Source: Pseudomonadota bacterium
Lineage (GTDB): Bacteria; Pseudomonadota; Gammaproteobacteria; Pseudomonadales; Moraxellaceae
Assembly: GCA_023393635.1 (NCBI GenBank)
Contig: JAEWKT010000042.1
Span: forward strand, 1 to 64,000
Direction of reading: 5' to 3'
DNA: 64,000 nt
Shown: piece by piece, positions 32,885 through 44,100 of the stretch
How positions within the stretch are numbered: the stretch's first letter is position 1
How the letters are laid out: the number at the start of each line of letters is the position of its first letter
Program-made: the position numbers and the translations under genes
The notes under the pieces: generated by a model
Seen by the model: only the letters and a program-made list of their open reading frames with translations
What the model was told of the DNA's origin: nothing
Databases searched by the model: none

Positions 32885-32987
32885 CACGGCTATGGTGATG
32901 ATGGTGTTGTCCATGATTTTACTCTGGGGTGGCTTGCTGGCGGCCATCGTGCATTTGGCGCGCCATCCTGATGAGAAACAAAACTAA
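32877..32987 (+). CDS. MetS-type small subunit of the NSS transporter
   Basis: 36 residues: a short N-terminus, one hydrophobic helix (MVMMVLSMILLWGGLLAAIV) and a basic/acidic tail (HLARHPDEKQN). GGAG lies 7 bp before the ATG, and the start overlaps the transporter stop by 8 bp. Size, single helix, W-G-G-L-L-A-A and H-P-D-E match the small subunits (MetS/methionine-alanine importer type) required by some NSS transporters. Too short for most ORF callers. Confidence 0.8.
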   Translation: MNNTAMVMMVLSMILLWGGLLAAIVHLARHPDEKQN

Positions 32988-33114
32988 GCTCACGGTTTAA
33001 AGCAGCTTGGGCAGACACGCCTGTTTCAATGTGGCTGTTCAAATCAATTGCAGCACAACAAGGCCAGCATGCGTATAATGCAATTTCTGATTGATTAAAA
33101 GACCATTGCCTGCC

Positions 33115-34086
33115 GTGAAGATTATTTTTGCTGGAACGCCCGAATTTGCTGCTACTGCTTTACAGGCACTGCTTGATGCAGGCCACGATATTGTTGCTGT
33201 TTACACACAGCCTGATCGGCCAGCAGGGCGTGGTCAAAAGCTAAATCCATCGGCAGTCAAAGCATTGGCATTACAATATCATCTCCCTGTTCATCAGCCG
33301 TTGAGCCTCAAAAGTAGCAGTGAAGAAGGCCTGGCGGCACAGCAGCAATTAAGGGATTATGCGGCGGATGTGATGGTAGTAGCAGCCTATGGCCTTATTT
33401 TGCCCCAAGTGGTTTTGAAAATACCGCGTTTTGGCTGCTTGAATATCCATGCCTCGTTATTGCCCAAATGGCGTGGCGCAGCACCTATTCAGCGTGCGCT
33501 ACTGGCAGGCGATGCACAAACAGGCATTACCATTATGCAAATGGATGTGGGGCTTGATACAGGTGCCATGTTGCTTAAAACCCACTGCCCTATTGAAACC
33601 CATGACACTAGCAGCAGCCTGCATGATAAACTGGCAATGCAAGGCGGTGAAGCAATTGTTCAGGCGTTACATAGCGTCGCGGCCTTGCAGGATTACCAGC
33701 GCAATCAGCAAGTACAATATGAAGACCAAGCCAGCTATGCACAAAAACTGGTCAAGGCGGAAGCCAAAATTAACTGGCACTTGTCGGCTGGTGAACTTGA
33801 TCGTCAGATTCGAGCATATCAACCGTGGCCAGTGTCGTTTTGCACGCTTTATGATGCCAATGGGAATGCGCAAACCTTGCGGGTTTGGTCAGCCCAGGTT
33901 ATGGATCAGCAAAGCACACAGCCCGCAGGCACAGTGCTTCATATGGATAAACATGGCGTGCAAGTAGTGTGTGGTGACAATACCGTATTGCAACTGACGA
34001 GCCTACAATGGCCAGGCGGTAAAGCACTCAATAGCGTACAAATCTTGCAGGCGCAAAAAATTAGCACAGGTCAGGTACTGCAATGA
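33115..34086 (+). CDS. fmt: Methionyl-tRNA formyltransferase
   Basis: 323 residues from the GTG at 33115, giving VKIIFAGTPEFAA, the usual Fmt start; a TTG at 33091 would add 8 residues. The formyl-donor motif is SLLPKWRGAAPIQRALLAGD with G-I-T-I-M-Q-M-D-V-G-L-D-T-G. The C-terminal anticodon-fold domain starts near 210. It formylates initiator Met-tRNA using 10-formyl-THF. The stop overlaps rsmB by 4 bp (ATGA), the common fmt-rsmB pair. Confidence 0.95.
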   Translation: MKIIFAGTPEFAATALQALLDAGHDIVAVYTQPDRPAGRGQKLNPSAVKALALQYHLPVHQPLSLKSSSEEGLAAQQQLRDYAADVMVVAAYGLILPQVVLKIPRFGCLNIHASLLPKWRGAAPIQRALLAGDAQTGITIMQMDVGLDTGAMLLKTHCPIETHDTSSSLHDKLAMQGGEAIVQALHSVAALQDYQRNQQVQYEDQASYAQKLVKAEAKINWHLSAGELDRQIRAYQPWPVSFCTLYDANGNAQTLRVWSAQVMDQQSTQPAGTVLHMDKHGVQVVCGDNTVLQLTSLQWPGGKALNSVQILQAQKISTGQVLQ

Positions 34087-35516
34087 ACGACAATCGCAAT
34101 AACAATCATCAGCCGCGCCAGTCTAAATCAGCTACTCAACATAGATCATCAAGCCAGGATGCGCGCCGAAAAATAGACAATAAACACTTCGCGCATTTAA
34201 ACCTGCGTGCGCGTGCCATTGATGTGCTGCAACACGTGTATGATGGGCAATCACTGAATCAAATATTGCCAGCTGCCATAGAGCATACCCCAGCAAAAGA
34301 TAAAGGCCTGCTCAATGAACTGGTCATGGGAACGCTGCGGCACTGGTTTGCATTAGATGCGCAAATTAAACCCATGCTGACCAAACCGTTAGTCGATAGC
34401 CGTGTGCATATTGCCTTGTTGCTGGGTTTATACCAATTGCTGCAAACCCGCATACCTGCGCATGCAGCCATTAGTGAAACTGTTGAAGCCATTAAACAAT
34501 TAAAACTGGATAAAGCCAGTGGCTTGGTGAATGCCTTATTGCGCCGTGCCAGCCGTGAAATGGAAAGCATGGATGCCCAGTTTGTGGCGCATCATGCCTT
34601 GCCTGCGTGGCTGTATAAACAACTTAAAAAAGACTGGCCACAACAGGCTGGTCACATTGCACAAAACTTGCGTAACGTTGCACCACTAACGCTACGCATT
34701 AATAGCCGTCAAGGCACGCGTGATGATTATCTGGCTGAATTAGAGCAGTGGGATATTGAAGCCACCGCCTGTAAATTATCGGATGATGGAATTGTGTTGC
34801 AGCAAGCCGCGCCTATTGTTGAGTTACCTGGATACCAGCAAGGCTGGTTTTCGGTGCAGGATGAACATGCGCAGTTGTGTGCCCAGTTTTTGGGTGACTT
34901 AAATAACAAGCGCGTGCTGGATGCCTGTGCTGCGCCAGGGGGTAAGACTGCACATTTATTAGAAAAAAATAGTCCTGCGCTGCTTGTGGCGATTGATCAT
35001 GATGAAAAACGCTTAAGCCGCGTGCATGAAAACTTAAATCGCTTGCAACTGACAAGCCCCCAAGTACAAGTAGTAACGGCAGATGCAGCCACGTGGCAAG
35101 CAGACGCATTATTTGACCATATTTTACTGGATGCACCGTGTACTGCCACGGGTGTGATCCGCCGCCATCCTGATATCCGCTTACTGCGCCAACCTGCTGA
35201 CGTGCAACAAACCGCGCAGCTACAAGCCCAGCTGCTCGATCACTTATGGCAACAATTAAAAGTTGGCGGCACCTTGCTGTATGTGACCTGTTCTATTTTA
35301 AAGCAGGAAAATCAGCAGCAAATTGCCACCTTTTTAAAACGTACTGTCAACGCCTGCCTGATACCGCTTGAGTTAGAAGCCTTGCAGCAAAGTCCTGACT
35401 TGCTAGAACTACAGCCCAATTTAATGGAAGGGCAAGCAATGATTGGCCTGCAATTATTACCGCAAAGAAGAGGCGGTGATGGCTTTTACTTTGCCAAGTT
35501 ACAAAAGTTGACTTAA
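34083..35516 (+). CDS. rsmB: 16S rRNA m5C967 methyltransferase RsmB
   Basis: 477 residues, about 40 longer than E. coli RsmB because of a Gln/Asn/Arg-rich N-terminal extension (MNDNRNNNHQPRQ...). NusB-like domain near 45-180. SAM motif I is VLDACAAPGGKTAHLLE; motif IV is LLDAPCTATGVIRRHPD with the TC-type Cys; motif VI contains YVTCSILKQENQQQ with the catalytic Cys. It modifies C967 of 16S rRNA. Cotranslated with fmt. Confidence 0.94.
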   Translation: MNDNRNNNHQPRQSKSATQHRSSSQDARRKIDNKHFAHLNLRARAIDVLQHVYDGQSLNQILPAAIEHTPAKDKGLLNELVMGTLRHWFALDAQIKPMLTKPLVDSRVHIALLLGLYQLLQTRIPAHAAISETVEAIKQLKLDKASGLVNALLRRASREMESMDAQFVAHHALPAWLYKQLKKDWPQQAGHIAQNLRNVAPLTLRINSRQGTRDDYLAELEQWDIEATACKLSDDGIVLQQAAPIVELPGYQQGWFSVQDEHAQLCAQFLGDLNNKRVLDACAAPGGKTAHLLEKNSPALLVAIDHDEKRLSRVHENLNRLQLTSPQVQVVTADAATWQADALFDHILLDAPCTATGVIRRHPDIRLLRQPADVQQTAQLQAQLLDHLWQQLKVGGTLLYVTCSILKQENQQQIATFLKRTVNACLIPLELEALQQSPDLLELQPNLMEGQAMIGLQLLPQRRGGDGFYFAKLQKLT

Positions 35517-35687
35517 GGTTACCTATCCTAGATATTGGTTACTTTATCGTAAACTTGCGTATCTCGATTGCTAAAGTACAAAAAATGACATAAAGTTTAT
35601 AATGACACAATTGTTGTTTATTTGTTTAACTGGTTCACACTTTCGTAAGTCAGACGTGACGTCTATAGCATTCATATGGGGTAAGGC

Positions 35688-38375
35688 ATGCGCAGGCCTT
35701 TGCAACTAAGTATAAGTACACGAGTTTTAATAATCATAAAAACAATCAGCCTTGCTGGATTAACCACAGTGGGTATGAATGCTGCCCATGCGTGGGTTGC
35801 AGGCAGTCAGATTACCAATATTGCGTCGGGAGATTATGTTGATGCGCTGGGCAATACTCAGATTATCAATTCTAATCCCGTGGCGCTAACCGTCCAAAAA
35901 GTCTATGCGCTCACGTTGCAACAAAATCAGGCTCAGGTCGCAACACTGGGCTCATCAGTTACTTTCCCCCATTTACTAACCAATACAGGCAATAGTCCTG
36001 ATCAATATCTGCTTAATTTAAGCCAGTTGCCCTCTAGTTTTGATTTAAATGGTTTGACGGTATATGCCGACCGTAATCAGGACGGCGTAGCAGATGATAA
36101 TGTTAATTTAAACAATACCAGAGTTAGTCTGGGTGCAGGCGAATCACTGGCACTGGTGGTAGTGGGTAGCGTTCCTGCGGCCATCACGCTTGGCAGCAAC
36201 TCAAATATTGGCCTGACTGCCACCAGCCAGCAAAACCCTGCGCTAAGTCAGCAGGTAACCGATATCATCACCGTGGTGGATCAGGCAGTTATTAATGTCA
36301 CCAAGGCTCAAAGTGTGAGTACGGGCACCAATGGAACGCTGATTACCTATACATTTAGCTATACCAATACAGGAACTGCAGCAGGTCGCTTAACCGTATC
36401 TGATACGCTTGCTGGTTCATTAAACTATCAGGCAGGTACTGGCAAATGGTCAAATGGTGGTAGCCTGACCGATGCTGCGGATAATGAAGCAGCCGTCAAT
36501 CCTGCCAATACAGGCATTAATTATCAATTAGTAGGCAACAACCAGATAGAGTTTGCCATTGCCAGTATTGCGCCACTGAGCAGTGGTTCGGTGAGCTTTA
36601 GCGTACAGGTAGCCCCGACTTCAGATAAGAAAATTGTCAACACTGGCGCGTATCAGCAATATAACGGCACCGACCCTGTGGCGGTTAAAACCACCACGAC
36701 TAACAGCGTGGTATTTAACCTGCAAGACCGACTGGCAGTCGTCCTCAATAATAATGCATCATCTAGTGCCAACAATGGCAATCCCAATGCGGCACCTGAT
36801 AATTTAATCAGCAAAAGCGGTGTGATTGCAGGGCAGCGGGTTGTTTTTGACAATTACGTCTGGAACACAGGCAACACCAGCGATAGCTATAATTTAAGCT
36901 ATAGCAGTAGCAATTTGCCTGCCTGTGCGCAGGTGCAATTTATGGCAGCGGATGGTCAAACACCACTCACCGATAGCAATGGTGATGGCAAGGTAGACAC
37001 TGGCACATTGGCAGCAGGTCAGGCAAAACTGGTCAAGCTGATTGTATCGACTACCCCAGCCTGTAGCAGCAGCGCCACAATAGATATTGATGTATTGGCA
37101 CGCTCAGTTACTAATACCAATATCTCTGACCCTATTCGCAATCGTATTCAAGGCTTTGCCAGTCAGGGAACCACTGACTTGTATAACAGTAATGGTAGTG
37201 GTACAGGCGTTGGCGTTGTCGATAATAATGGCGCTGCGCTGTTAAGCAAACCGATTGTGGCAGGTCAAAGTACTGTATTTCCACTGGTCATTCAAAATAC
37301 AGGCACGAGCAATAATAACTACACCTTGTATGCCTCTGGCACGGCCATTAATTTAATGAACCTTAATACTGTTACTGCCTTACCCGCAGGCTGGACCTTA
37401 AGTTTTTTTGATGGTGATGCTAGTTGTATTACCTTGGGTCAGCCAATCACCAACTCAGGCAATATTGCAGCAGGTTCTAGCAAAACCTATTGTGCGCAAG
37501 TGACTGCGCCTGCCAGTGCCACCCAAAACAGCGTGCCAGTCTGGTTTGGCATTTTGTCACCCATCAATGCTCAGGGTGATGTGATCAAAAACCAGGTTAA
37601 TTTGGCTCAAACCCGTCAATTTGAATTAAATAATGATCAGCAGGGTCAAGTTCCTGCAGGCGGTACCACGGTTTATTTGCATAGCCTAAAAAATATTGGG
37701 GCAGTGCTTGAGGGTGCCAATCAGGGTGAGGTACTGCTGGGTGTACAGCCAGTCAGCGCTACTGATGGTTTTAGCTATACTTTATATGTCGATGGCAATA
37801 ACAACGGCAGTCTGGACAGCACTGATTTTATTGTGTCTGATCTAAATAGCATTGTGGGCAGTGCAGGTTTAAGCCCTAATCAAACCGTGCAGTTGCTGGT
37901 TAAAGTACAGGCGCCAAGCAATGCAACCGATGGAATGGCCAGTCAGGTAAAACTGGTGATTAGTCCTACGGGTCAGGTCAGTGGCTTGTCTGCCATCAGT
38001 GTACAAAATACAGATACCACCACGGTTAACCCCAACCAGTTGCGCCTGATTAAAACCCAGGCCAAAGATATTGCCTGCAATAACAACAGCAAATTTAATG
38101 AACTGACTTTTGCCACAACAGCAGTCAATGTCAAGCCCAACCAGTGCGTGGTGTATCGTTTGAAAGTGCGCAACGACGGCGCTGTTAAAATAGATGATGT
38201 CAAAATTCAGGATGTTGTCCCTGCGTATACGTCCTTATTAAGTCCCAATGGCGTCAGCATTACCCAAGGCACCTTGTCCACCAGTAATGGTCAGATTTCC
38301 AACAATGTGGGCACGTTGCAACCGCAGCAGGAAGCCACCTTGTATTTTTCTATTCGAGTGAACTCCAATCCTTAA
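35688..38375 (+). CDS. Exported DUF11 repeat protein, paralogue 1
   Basis: 895 residues, SD GGGGTAAGG. Signal peptide ends near NAAHAW. N-terminal domain GSQITNIASGDYVDALGNTQ...NTGNSPDQYLL is shared with the proteins at 38400, 47905 and 50739. Central module has VVFDNYVWNTGNTSDSYNL and DGQTPLTDSNGDGKVDTG. The C-terminal domain is QLRLIKTQAKDIAC...NQCVVYRLKVRNDG ending in a DUF11 domain (VPAYTSLLSPNG). D-x-N-x-D-G-x-x-D loops (ADRNQDGVADDN, DSNGDGKVD, DGNNNGSLD) look like calcium sites. There is no sortase, TM or barrel anchor. Probable surface or matrix protein; first gene of the locus, so its promoter region is 35517-35687 (TATAAT-like at 35598). Confidence 0.8.
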   Translation: MRRPLQLSISTRVLIIIKTISLAGLTTVGMNAAHAWVAGSQITNIASGDYVDALGNTQIINSNPVALTVQKVYALTLQQNQAQVATLGSSVTFPHLLTNTGNSPDQYLLNLSQLPSSFDLNGLTVYADRNQDGVADDNVNLNNTRVSLGAGESLALVVVGSVPAAITLGSNSNIGLTATSQQNPALSQQVTDIITVVDQAVINVTKAQSVSTGTNGTLITYTFSYTNTGTAAGRLTVSDTLAGSLNYQAGTGKWSNGGSLTDAADNEAAVNPANTGINYQLVGNNQIEFAIASIAPLSSGSVSFSVQVAPTSDKKIVNTGAYQQYNGTDPVAVKTTTTNSVVFNLQDRLAVVLNNNASSSANNGNPNAAPDNLISKSGVIAGQRVVFDNYVWNTGNTSDSYNLSYSSSNLPACAQVQFMAADGQTPLTDSNGDGKVDTGTLAAGQAKLVKLIVSTTPACSSSATIDIDVLARSVTNTNISDPIRNRIQGFASQGTTDLYNSNGSGTGVGVVDNNGAALLSKPIVAGQSTVFPLVIQNTGTSNNNYTLYASGTAINLMNLNTVTALPAGWTLSFFDGDASCITLGQPITNSGNIAAGSSKTYCAQVTAPASATQNSVPVWFGILSPINAQGDVIKNQVNLAQTRQFELNNDQQGQVPAGGTTVYLHSLKNIGAVLEGANQGEVLLGVQPVSATDGFSYTLYVDGNNNGSLDSTDFIVSDLNSIVGSAGLSPNQTVQLLVKVQAPSNATDGMASQVKLVISPTGQVSGLSAISVQNTDTTTVNPNQLRLIKTQAKDIACNNNSKFNELTFATTAVNVKPNQCVVYRLKVRNDGAVKIDDVKIQDVVPAYTSLLSPNGVSITQGTLSTSNGQISNNVGTLQPQQEATLYFSIRVNSNP

Positions 38376-38399
38376 GGCGCGATAGTCAGGTAGATAACA

Positions 38400-41084
38400 A
38401 TGATGAATAAAAATCAGGCGACTTTTGGATCAAAATGGTTTTTGGCTCTGCAACTGGTCTTGTTGTTCCTTGGCATTAGCAGCTTATGTTATGCCAACGC
38501 TGCGCCACTGGCAGGCAGTGTGATCAGTAATATGGCTATTGGTGAATATAAAGAAGAAGGCTCAAGCGTGGTACAAGTGAGCCGTTCCAATCTGGTAAAA
38601 ACCACTATTATTCCTGTCTATGCACATACCCTTACTGCCAACCGTAACGTACAAAGCAGTGCTGGCCAGCGGGTATTTTTTTCACATGAGCTCACCAACA
38701 CGGGCAATATTACCGATCGCTACAACTTGCTTGCGATCAACCTGAGTGGCGATGGCTTTGACTACGACAATGTTGTGGTGTATCTCGACGCAAACCGTGA
38801 TGGCATGCCTGATGGCAATGCCATTAGCAGCTATAGTCTGGCAGCAGGTGAGTCGGTTGGGTTAATTGTAGGCGCTACCGTTCCAGTAGGAACCGCGAAT
38901 GCGCTAAATGGTGATGCGCGTCTAACAGCAACCTCTCAGGCCAATGCGCAGGCCTTACAAAATACAGACCGTAGCATAGTAAGTAATCAGGCAGTGATTT
39001 TGGTGCGTAAAGCATTTTCAGTCACACAAGCGGGTTTCAACGATATTGTGACTGTACGGCTGGACTATGAAAACCGCGGTGCAACAGCCAGTGGAACAGT
39101 CAGCATTAGCGATGTTTTATTGCCTGCGCAACTAAGCTATGTCAATGATAATACCGAAAACTGGAATGGTCAGATTGTTAACCCAGCCACTGGTAGCAAT
39201 GATCCAGCAGGCATTGACTATAGTGTCAGTGGCAATACTATTAATGCAGTTATTAGCAGCGTACCTGCCAATAGTAGTGGCTTTATTCAGTTTAAAATCA
39301 GGGTTAATCAAGCCAATGCTGGTCAAATACCAAATATCGTGTCGGTTAGCTATGATAATGACAATAATAACAGCACGCCAAATTTGAGTACTACCAGTAA
39401 CAAAGCTATTTTAACCATTAAACCCCGCTATGGCGTTGAAATTAACGGTGTGGCCAGTAGTCCTAGCAATGCCACATCAGATAATCTGGTGGTGGCGCTT
39501 CCCGCAAGCTCAGGCGGTGATATTGTATTTAGAAACTATGTGTGGAATACAGGCAATAGCGAAGACCGATTTAATTTAACCTTTACTAATGACACTTTTC
39601 CAACGCCACATCAGGTTGAGTTTTATCGGGCGGATGGAGTGACGCCGCTACTGGACAGTAATGGTGATGGTATTCCTGACACAGGATTATTGGCAGTAGG
39701 TGAGAAGCTTGAAATTGTTGTGCGCTTGCGCTTGCCAACTACTGTTACGGCTATTGCGGCAAACAGCTACAGCATTTTCCCACGTGCGCAATCCATAGGC
39801 GACAGCACTAAGATAGACACCGTTGAAGACCGCGGTAGCATTATTACTAGCAATGCTAATCGTCTGGTGGATTTAATTAATAGCCCTGAAACCAGTAACA
39901 ATGGCGCGGGTAATGGCGCAGTGAGCAATAATGGCAATCCCTGGAAAACCCTGAGCACCAATACTTTGGGAACAGTAGTTTTCCCGTTATCTGTTAGACA
40001 TATTGGTACGCCAACAGCCTATGATTTAAGTATTGATAGCGATGGTAATTTTAGCCAGATTGAACTGCCAGCAGGTATCAATGCTGTACGTTTTTATGAG
40101 TCCACTTCCAATAGTTGCACGAGCTTGGGCAAGCAAATTGAACAAACGCGCTTGCTGGCAGATGGCGAAAGCCAAGTGTATTGTGCCGTATTAAGCATTG
40201 CCGCTGATGCCTCTAGCGCCAGCAATATCCCTGTCTATTTTAAAGTGGCTTCTGCTACCTATGTCAGTTCCAATAACTCAAGTAACCCAGGTTTTGATAC
40301 CTTGCTTAATGCCATCAATATTAGCAATTTAAATAGCGTAGGCACTGTAGTACTCACCCCAGACTTGCGTGGTCAAATTGCGCCTAATGGTACGATTGTC
40401 TATAGCCATAGCTTGAGCAATAACAGCGCGTCTGCTTTAACTGGTGGCTATACTTTAAGTACCATCAACGATAAAGCAGGATTTAGCACCACGCTTTATC
40501 TCGATAGTAATAATAATGGTGAACTGGATAGTACTGATACCCTGATTACTGAAACCACCAATATCAACACCACCCCACTGGCTGCAGGTGGGCAATTGCG
40601 TATTTTTGCCAAAGTCCAGCACAATGGTGACGGTGCAACAGGCGTCATCAATGCTGGGCAGATTAACCTGCGAAGTAATGGCAGTATTGTAAGTAGTGTC
40701 ACTGACATTACGACCATCAGTGTCACTCAAATCCGCTTAAGAAAATTGCAGGCTAAAGATGATAACTGTGATGGCGTGGCTGAAGGCAATTATACCGCTG
40801 CAACATTAACCATTGGTCGTAATCCAGACGGGACGGGTCAATGTGTATTGTACCGCGTAACCGTACAAAATCAGGGCTCATCTAATATTGGTGCCTTTAA
40901 CTTCCGCGATAGCACACCCGCCAGCACGGTGATGGCCACTGCGCCCGTGTGCGCTGGCTGTAGCGCAGGCACCATCAGTGCCCCAGCCATAGGCCAGACG
41001 GGTAGCCTAAGTGGCACTGTGCCAGCAGTAGCCAGTGGTGCAAGTCATACTTTTGAATTTGGGGTGCGCTATGTCGGGCAGTAA
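38400..41084 (+). CDS. Exported DUF11 repeat protein, paralogue 2
   Basis: 894 residues starting 25 bp after paralogue 1, with a second ATG three bases in. Signal peptide LALQLVLLFLGISSLCYANA, then the shared APLAGSVISNMAIGEYKEEG opening. Same domain order as paralogue 1: NTGNITDRYNLL, IVFRNYVWNTGNSEDRFNL, DGVTPLLDSNGDGIPDTG, and the terminal RLRKLQAKDDNCDG...GQCVLYRVTVQNQG. Calcium-type loops are LDANRDGMPDGN, DSNGDGIPD and LDSNNNGELD. The equal length and shared order point to tandem duplication. The protein ends in a CAGC-rich DUF11 tail without anchor. Confidence 0.8.
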   Translation: MMNKNQATFGSKWFLALQLVLLFLGISSLCYANAAPLAGSVISNMAIGEYKEEGSSVVQVSRSNLVKTTIIPVYAHTLTANRNVQSSAGQRVFFSHELTNTGNITDRYNLLAINLSGDGFDYDNVVVYLDANRDGMPDGNAISSYSLAAGESVGLIVGATVPVGTANALNGDARLTATSQANAQALQNTDRSIVSNQAVILVRKAFSVTQAGFNDIVTVRLDYENRGATASGTVSISDVLLPAQLSYVNDNTENWNGQIVNPATGSNDPAGIDYSVSGNTINAVISSVPANSSGFIQFKIRVNQANAGQIPNIVSVSYDNDNNNSTPNLSTTSNKAILTIKPRYGVEINGVASSPSNATSDNLVVALPASSGGDIVFRNYVWNTGNSEDRFNLTFTNDTFPTPHQVEFYRADGVTPLLDSNGDGIPDTGLLAVGEKLEIVVRLRLPTTVTAIAANSYSIFPRAQSIGDSTKIDTVEDRGSIITSNANRLVDLINSPETSNNGAGNGAVSNNGNPWKTLSTNTLGTVVFPLSVRHIGTPTAYDLSIDSDGNFSQIELPAGINAVRFYESTSNSCTSLGKQIEQTRLLADGESQVYCAVLSIAADASSASNIPVYFKVASATYVSSNNSSNPGFDTLLNAINISNLNSVGTVVLTPDLRGQIAPNGTIVYSHSLSNNSASALTGGYTLSTINDKAGFSTTLYLDSNNNGELDSTDTLITETTNINTTPLAAGGQLRIFAKVQHNGDGATGVINAGQINLRSNGSIVSSVTDITTISVTQIRLRKLQAKDDNCDGVAEGNYTAATLTIGRNPDGTGQCVLYRVTVQNQGSSNIGAFNFRDSTPASTVMATAPVCAGCSAGTISAPAIGQTGSLSGTVPAVASGASHTFEFGVRYVGQ

Positions 41085-41118
41085 GCTTATGTATAAAAAT
41101 TTAGCAGGGAATAACAAC

Positions 41119-44100
41119 ATGCCAGCCCAGCCTGTAACCGTCAGTCAAACTGGACAGACCATGAACCTGTCAGGCACTTCCCACAGAATAATGTCAATAT
41201 GGCTAAAAACTGCCATACTTGTCTTGCTAGGTGCAAGCTCAGCTATATATGCAGCACCACCGACTATGGAGTTGTTTAGTGGTGGTGGTATCACAACTGC
41301 TCTAGGGCCAAGTATTTCTGAGCAAACAAATACTTACGCTTTTAATATTGATAATCCCACATCAAATATTGGCTCAGATATTTACTATCCTAAAACACAG
41401 GTTAAGTATAACTTTGATAATCAACAGTTTGGTAGTACAACAACTAATGCTGGGATGGTTTTTGGTGGGGATAACCAGGTAATTTATATTCCTTTAAGCG
41501 ACCAAGGTGGGCCTGTAGATACAGATTTTGCTTCTAGCCGATTGAATGGTGCTAACCCACAGGGAATTAATACAAATACTAATTACGGTACTCGAATTTT
41601 ATTAAGAACAGGCCAGCTTGGTACTGCCTATAGTCGTGTAACTACAAGTGTAAATGGTGGGCTTGGACATTACATTGGAGATATCGTTGTTACTTGGCCT
41701 AGACCTGTATTTAATCCAGTAATTAATGTATCGGGGCTTGGCGGAACGGTTGGAACTTCAACCAGTATCGGTATATCTGCACAATTTGAGCTTACAAATG
41801 CTCCATCAGGAACAACTATTTCATTATTAGCAGGTAGAAGTCTAGATGTATCGGGCTTCACAATTAGAAATAATGCAACAAAATTAGGTGCTACTACTGG
41901 TTTAGGAGGAGCTAGCGGTAGTATTCAAATTTCAAACTCTAATCCCATTAGTTCTCTTCGTTTTAAGGTATATATAAAAAGTGATGCCACTACTAATAGT
42001 GGCAATAATTGGGGAAGTGCTACAGCAGGTGATGCATTTTTATTTAGTGCTGCCAGCGTGGATTCTACCGTTGGTGACCTTTATATAAGCAAAACCAACA
42101 ATACCAACTCTGTCGTGCAAGGTGCCTCCACCACTTATACCGTGCGCGTTACCAATGCGGGGCCAAGTACTATTGCGACCCCCGTTTTAAAAGATAGCAA
42201 TGGTACAGGATTAACAGCAACAGCCGTAGCCTGTAGTAGTGCCAGCGGTAATAAGTGTACCAGTGCGCCCACTTTAGCCAGTTTAAGTAATGGCATTATC
42301 ATTGCCTCACTAGCTAGTGGGGAGTTCTATGAAATTCTGGTGACGTCCAATGTCACGGCCAGTAGTGGTAATGTGACCAATACGGCCACAGTTGAATTAC
42401 CTAATTTTGCTTCCTCAACAGGTGCGAGCTGCGTTACATCGGGTGGCATTAGCCGCAGTTATAACCAAACAACAGGGACTTGTACCACTACCGATACCGA
42501 CAGCGTAACATCTGGCACTAATCTGGCTATTAGTAAAACTGGTACTGCTTCTGTTAAAGCAGGCCAACCAGTCAGCTATACAATAAAAGTATGGAACAAA
42601 GGCTCTGCTGCAGTTACTGATGCGGTCATGACTGATAACGTGCCTACCAATATTTCTGGTGTTTATTTACAGTGTACAGCCACTGGGACAGCAACTTGTG
42701 GCACTTATAATAGCTATGTGGCCAATAGCAACACCAGAACCGCCACTGGTATTAACTTACCAGTTGATGCAACAGGCAATACCAATTATGTGACGTATAG
42801 CGTGTCTGGTCTGGCCTATCAGACAGGTTCGTTTACCAATACTGCTACAGTCAGCTCAGCAGCTTTCACTGAAATTGATGAGGTCGATAATACTGCATCC
42901 CAACCCACCACCATTACGGTAGATGCACCGATCACAGCAGGAAGTGCGGCCAATCAATGTCTGGCTTCACAGGCGGCCAATGTGATTACGCCTTTGGCAT
43001 TTACAGGCTATTCAAACAATAACACGACCCAAACCCAAAACATGACGATCAATAGCGCAGGTACAAGCTATGGCACAGGTACCAATGGTGCAATTGTCGT
43101 CAATGGAAAAATTAACTGGTCATACGGTAATCCGCGGATTACTGGTGCCACCATGACGATTTATATCAATGGCACAGCCTATGCGGTAATGACCACGGTC
43201 GGAGCAAGTTCCAACCCAAGTCAGGCAACCTGGACGGCCTTAAATGGTGCTTCCATTACGCCAAGCACTGCAGCCCTAGGTTCTTATAATGATGGAAACA
43301 ACCCAATTGCGTTTAGCCTGACATTGCCCACAAATGTCAGCAATGTAACCTCAGGCTATGTAGAGTTTAAAAATATCAGTCCGACCAATTCCAATAATAT
43401 GGCAGGGGATGATATTGGCATCGCGGTTGATTCCATTTTGCAATGCCAAAAACCCGTTGTTAAAATCGCCAAGGTTTCCAATGGCGGTACAGGAACATTT
43501 GGTTTTACTGGATTGACCAACCTGAGTAATAGCTCTGGCACTGCTGTCACTACAGATAGTGTTACCACGGCCACAGCAGGTACAGCGGCAACCTCTAGCC
43601 AGATCAACTATGCTACGGCTAATAATACTGCGGTTGGAATTACCGAAGCTGTAGCTTCCAATTATAGTCTTACTGCGGCTACCTGTACCGATGCCAATAG
43701 CGTAGTCACAGGTAATAGGGGTAGCTTTGGTAGTTTGTCTGGCAATACCTTAACCATTCCCGCTGCCAATGTGAAATATGGTGCCAACCTCACTTGTACT
43801 TTCAGCAATACAAAACAGCGCACGTTAACTTTAAGAAAAACTTGGGTCAATGCGCGGATTAATGATGCGGCCACCATCACTGCAACGGGTTTAAATAGTT
43901 TTGCTTCTGTAGCCAATAGTGCGAATGAAACTGATGCAGCTGCGGCACAGGCAGTGGCAGTAGGTAGTACTGTAACTCTTGGTGAAAATATCTCAACGGG
44001 TGTGGGCTTATATAATGCCGCACTGGCCTGTAATCAAACCAATGGCGGTGCTGCTGTACCATTAACTGGCAACAATCTGACCATGCCAGATGCTGACGTG

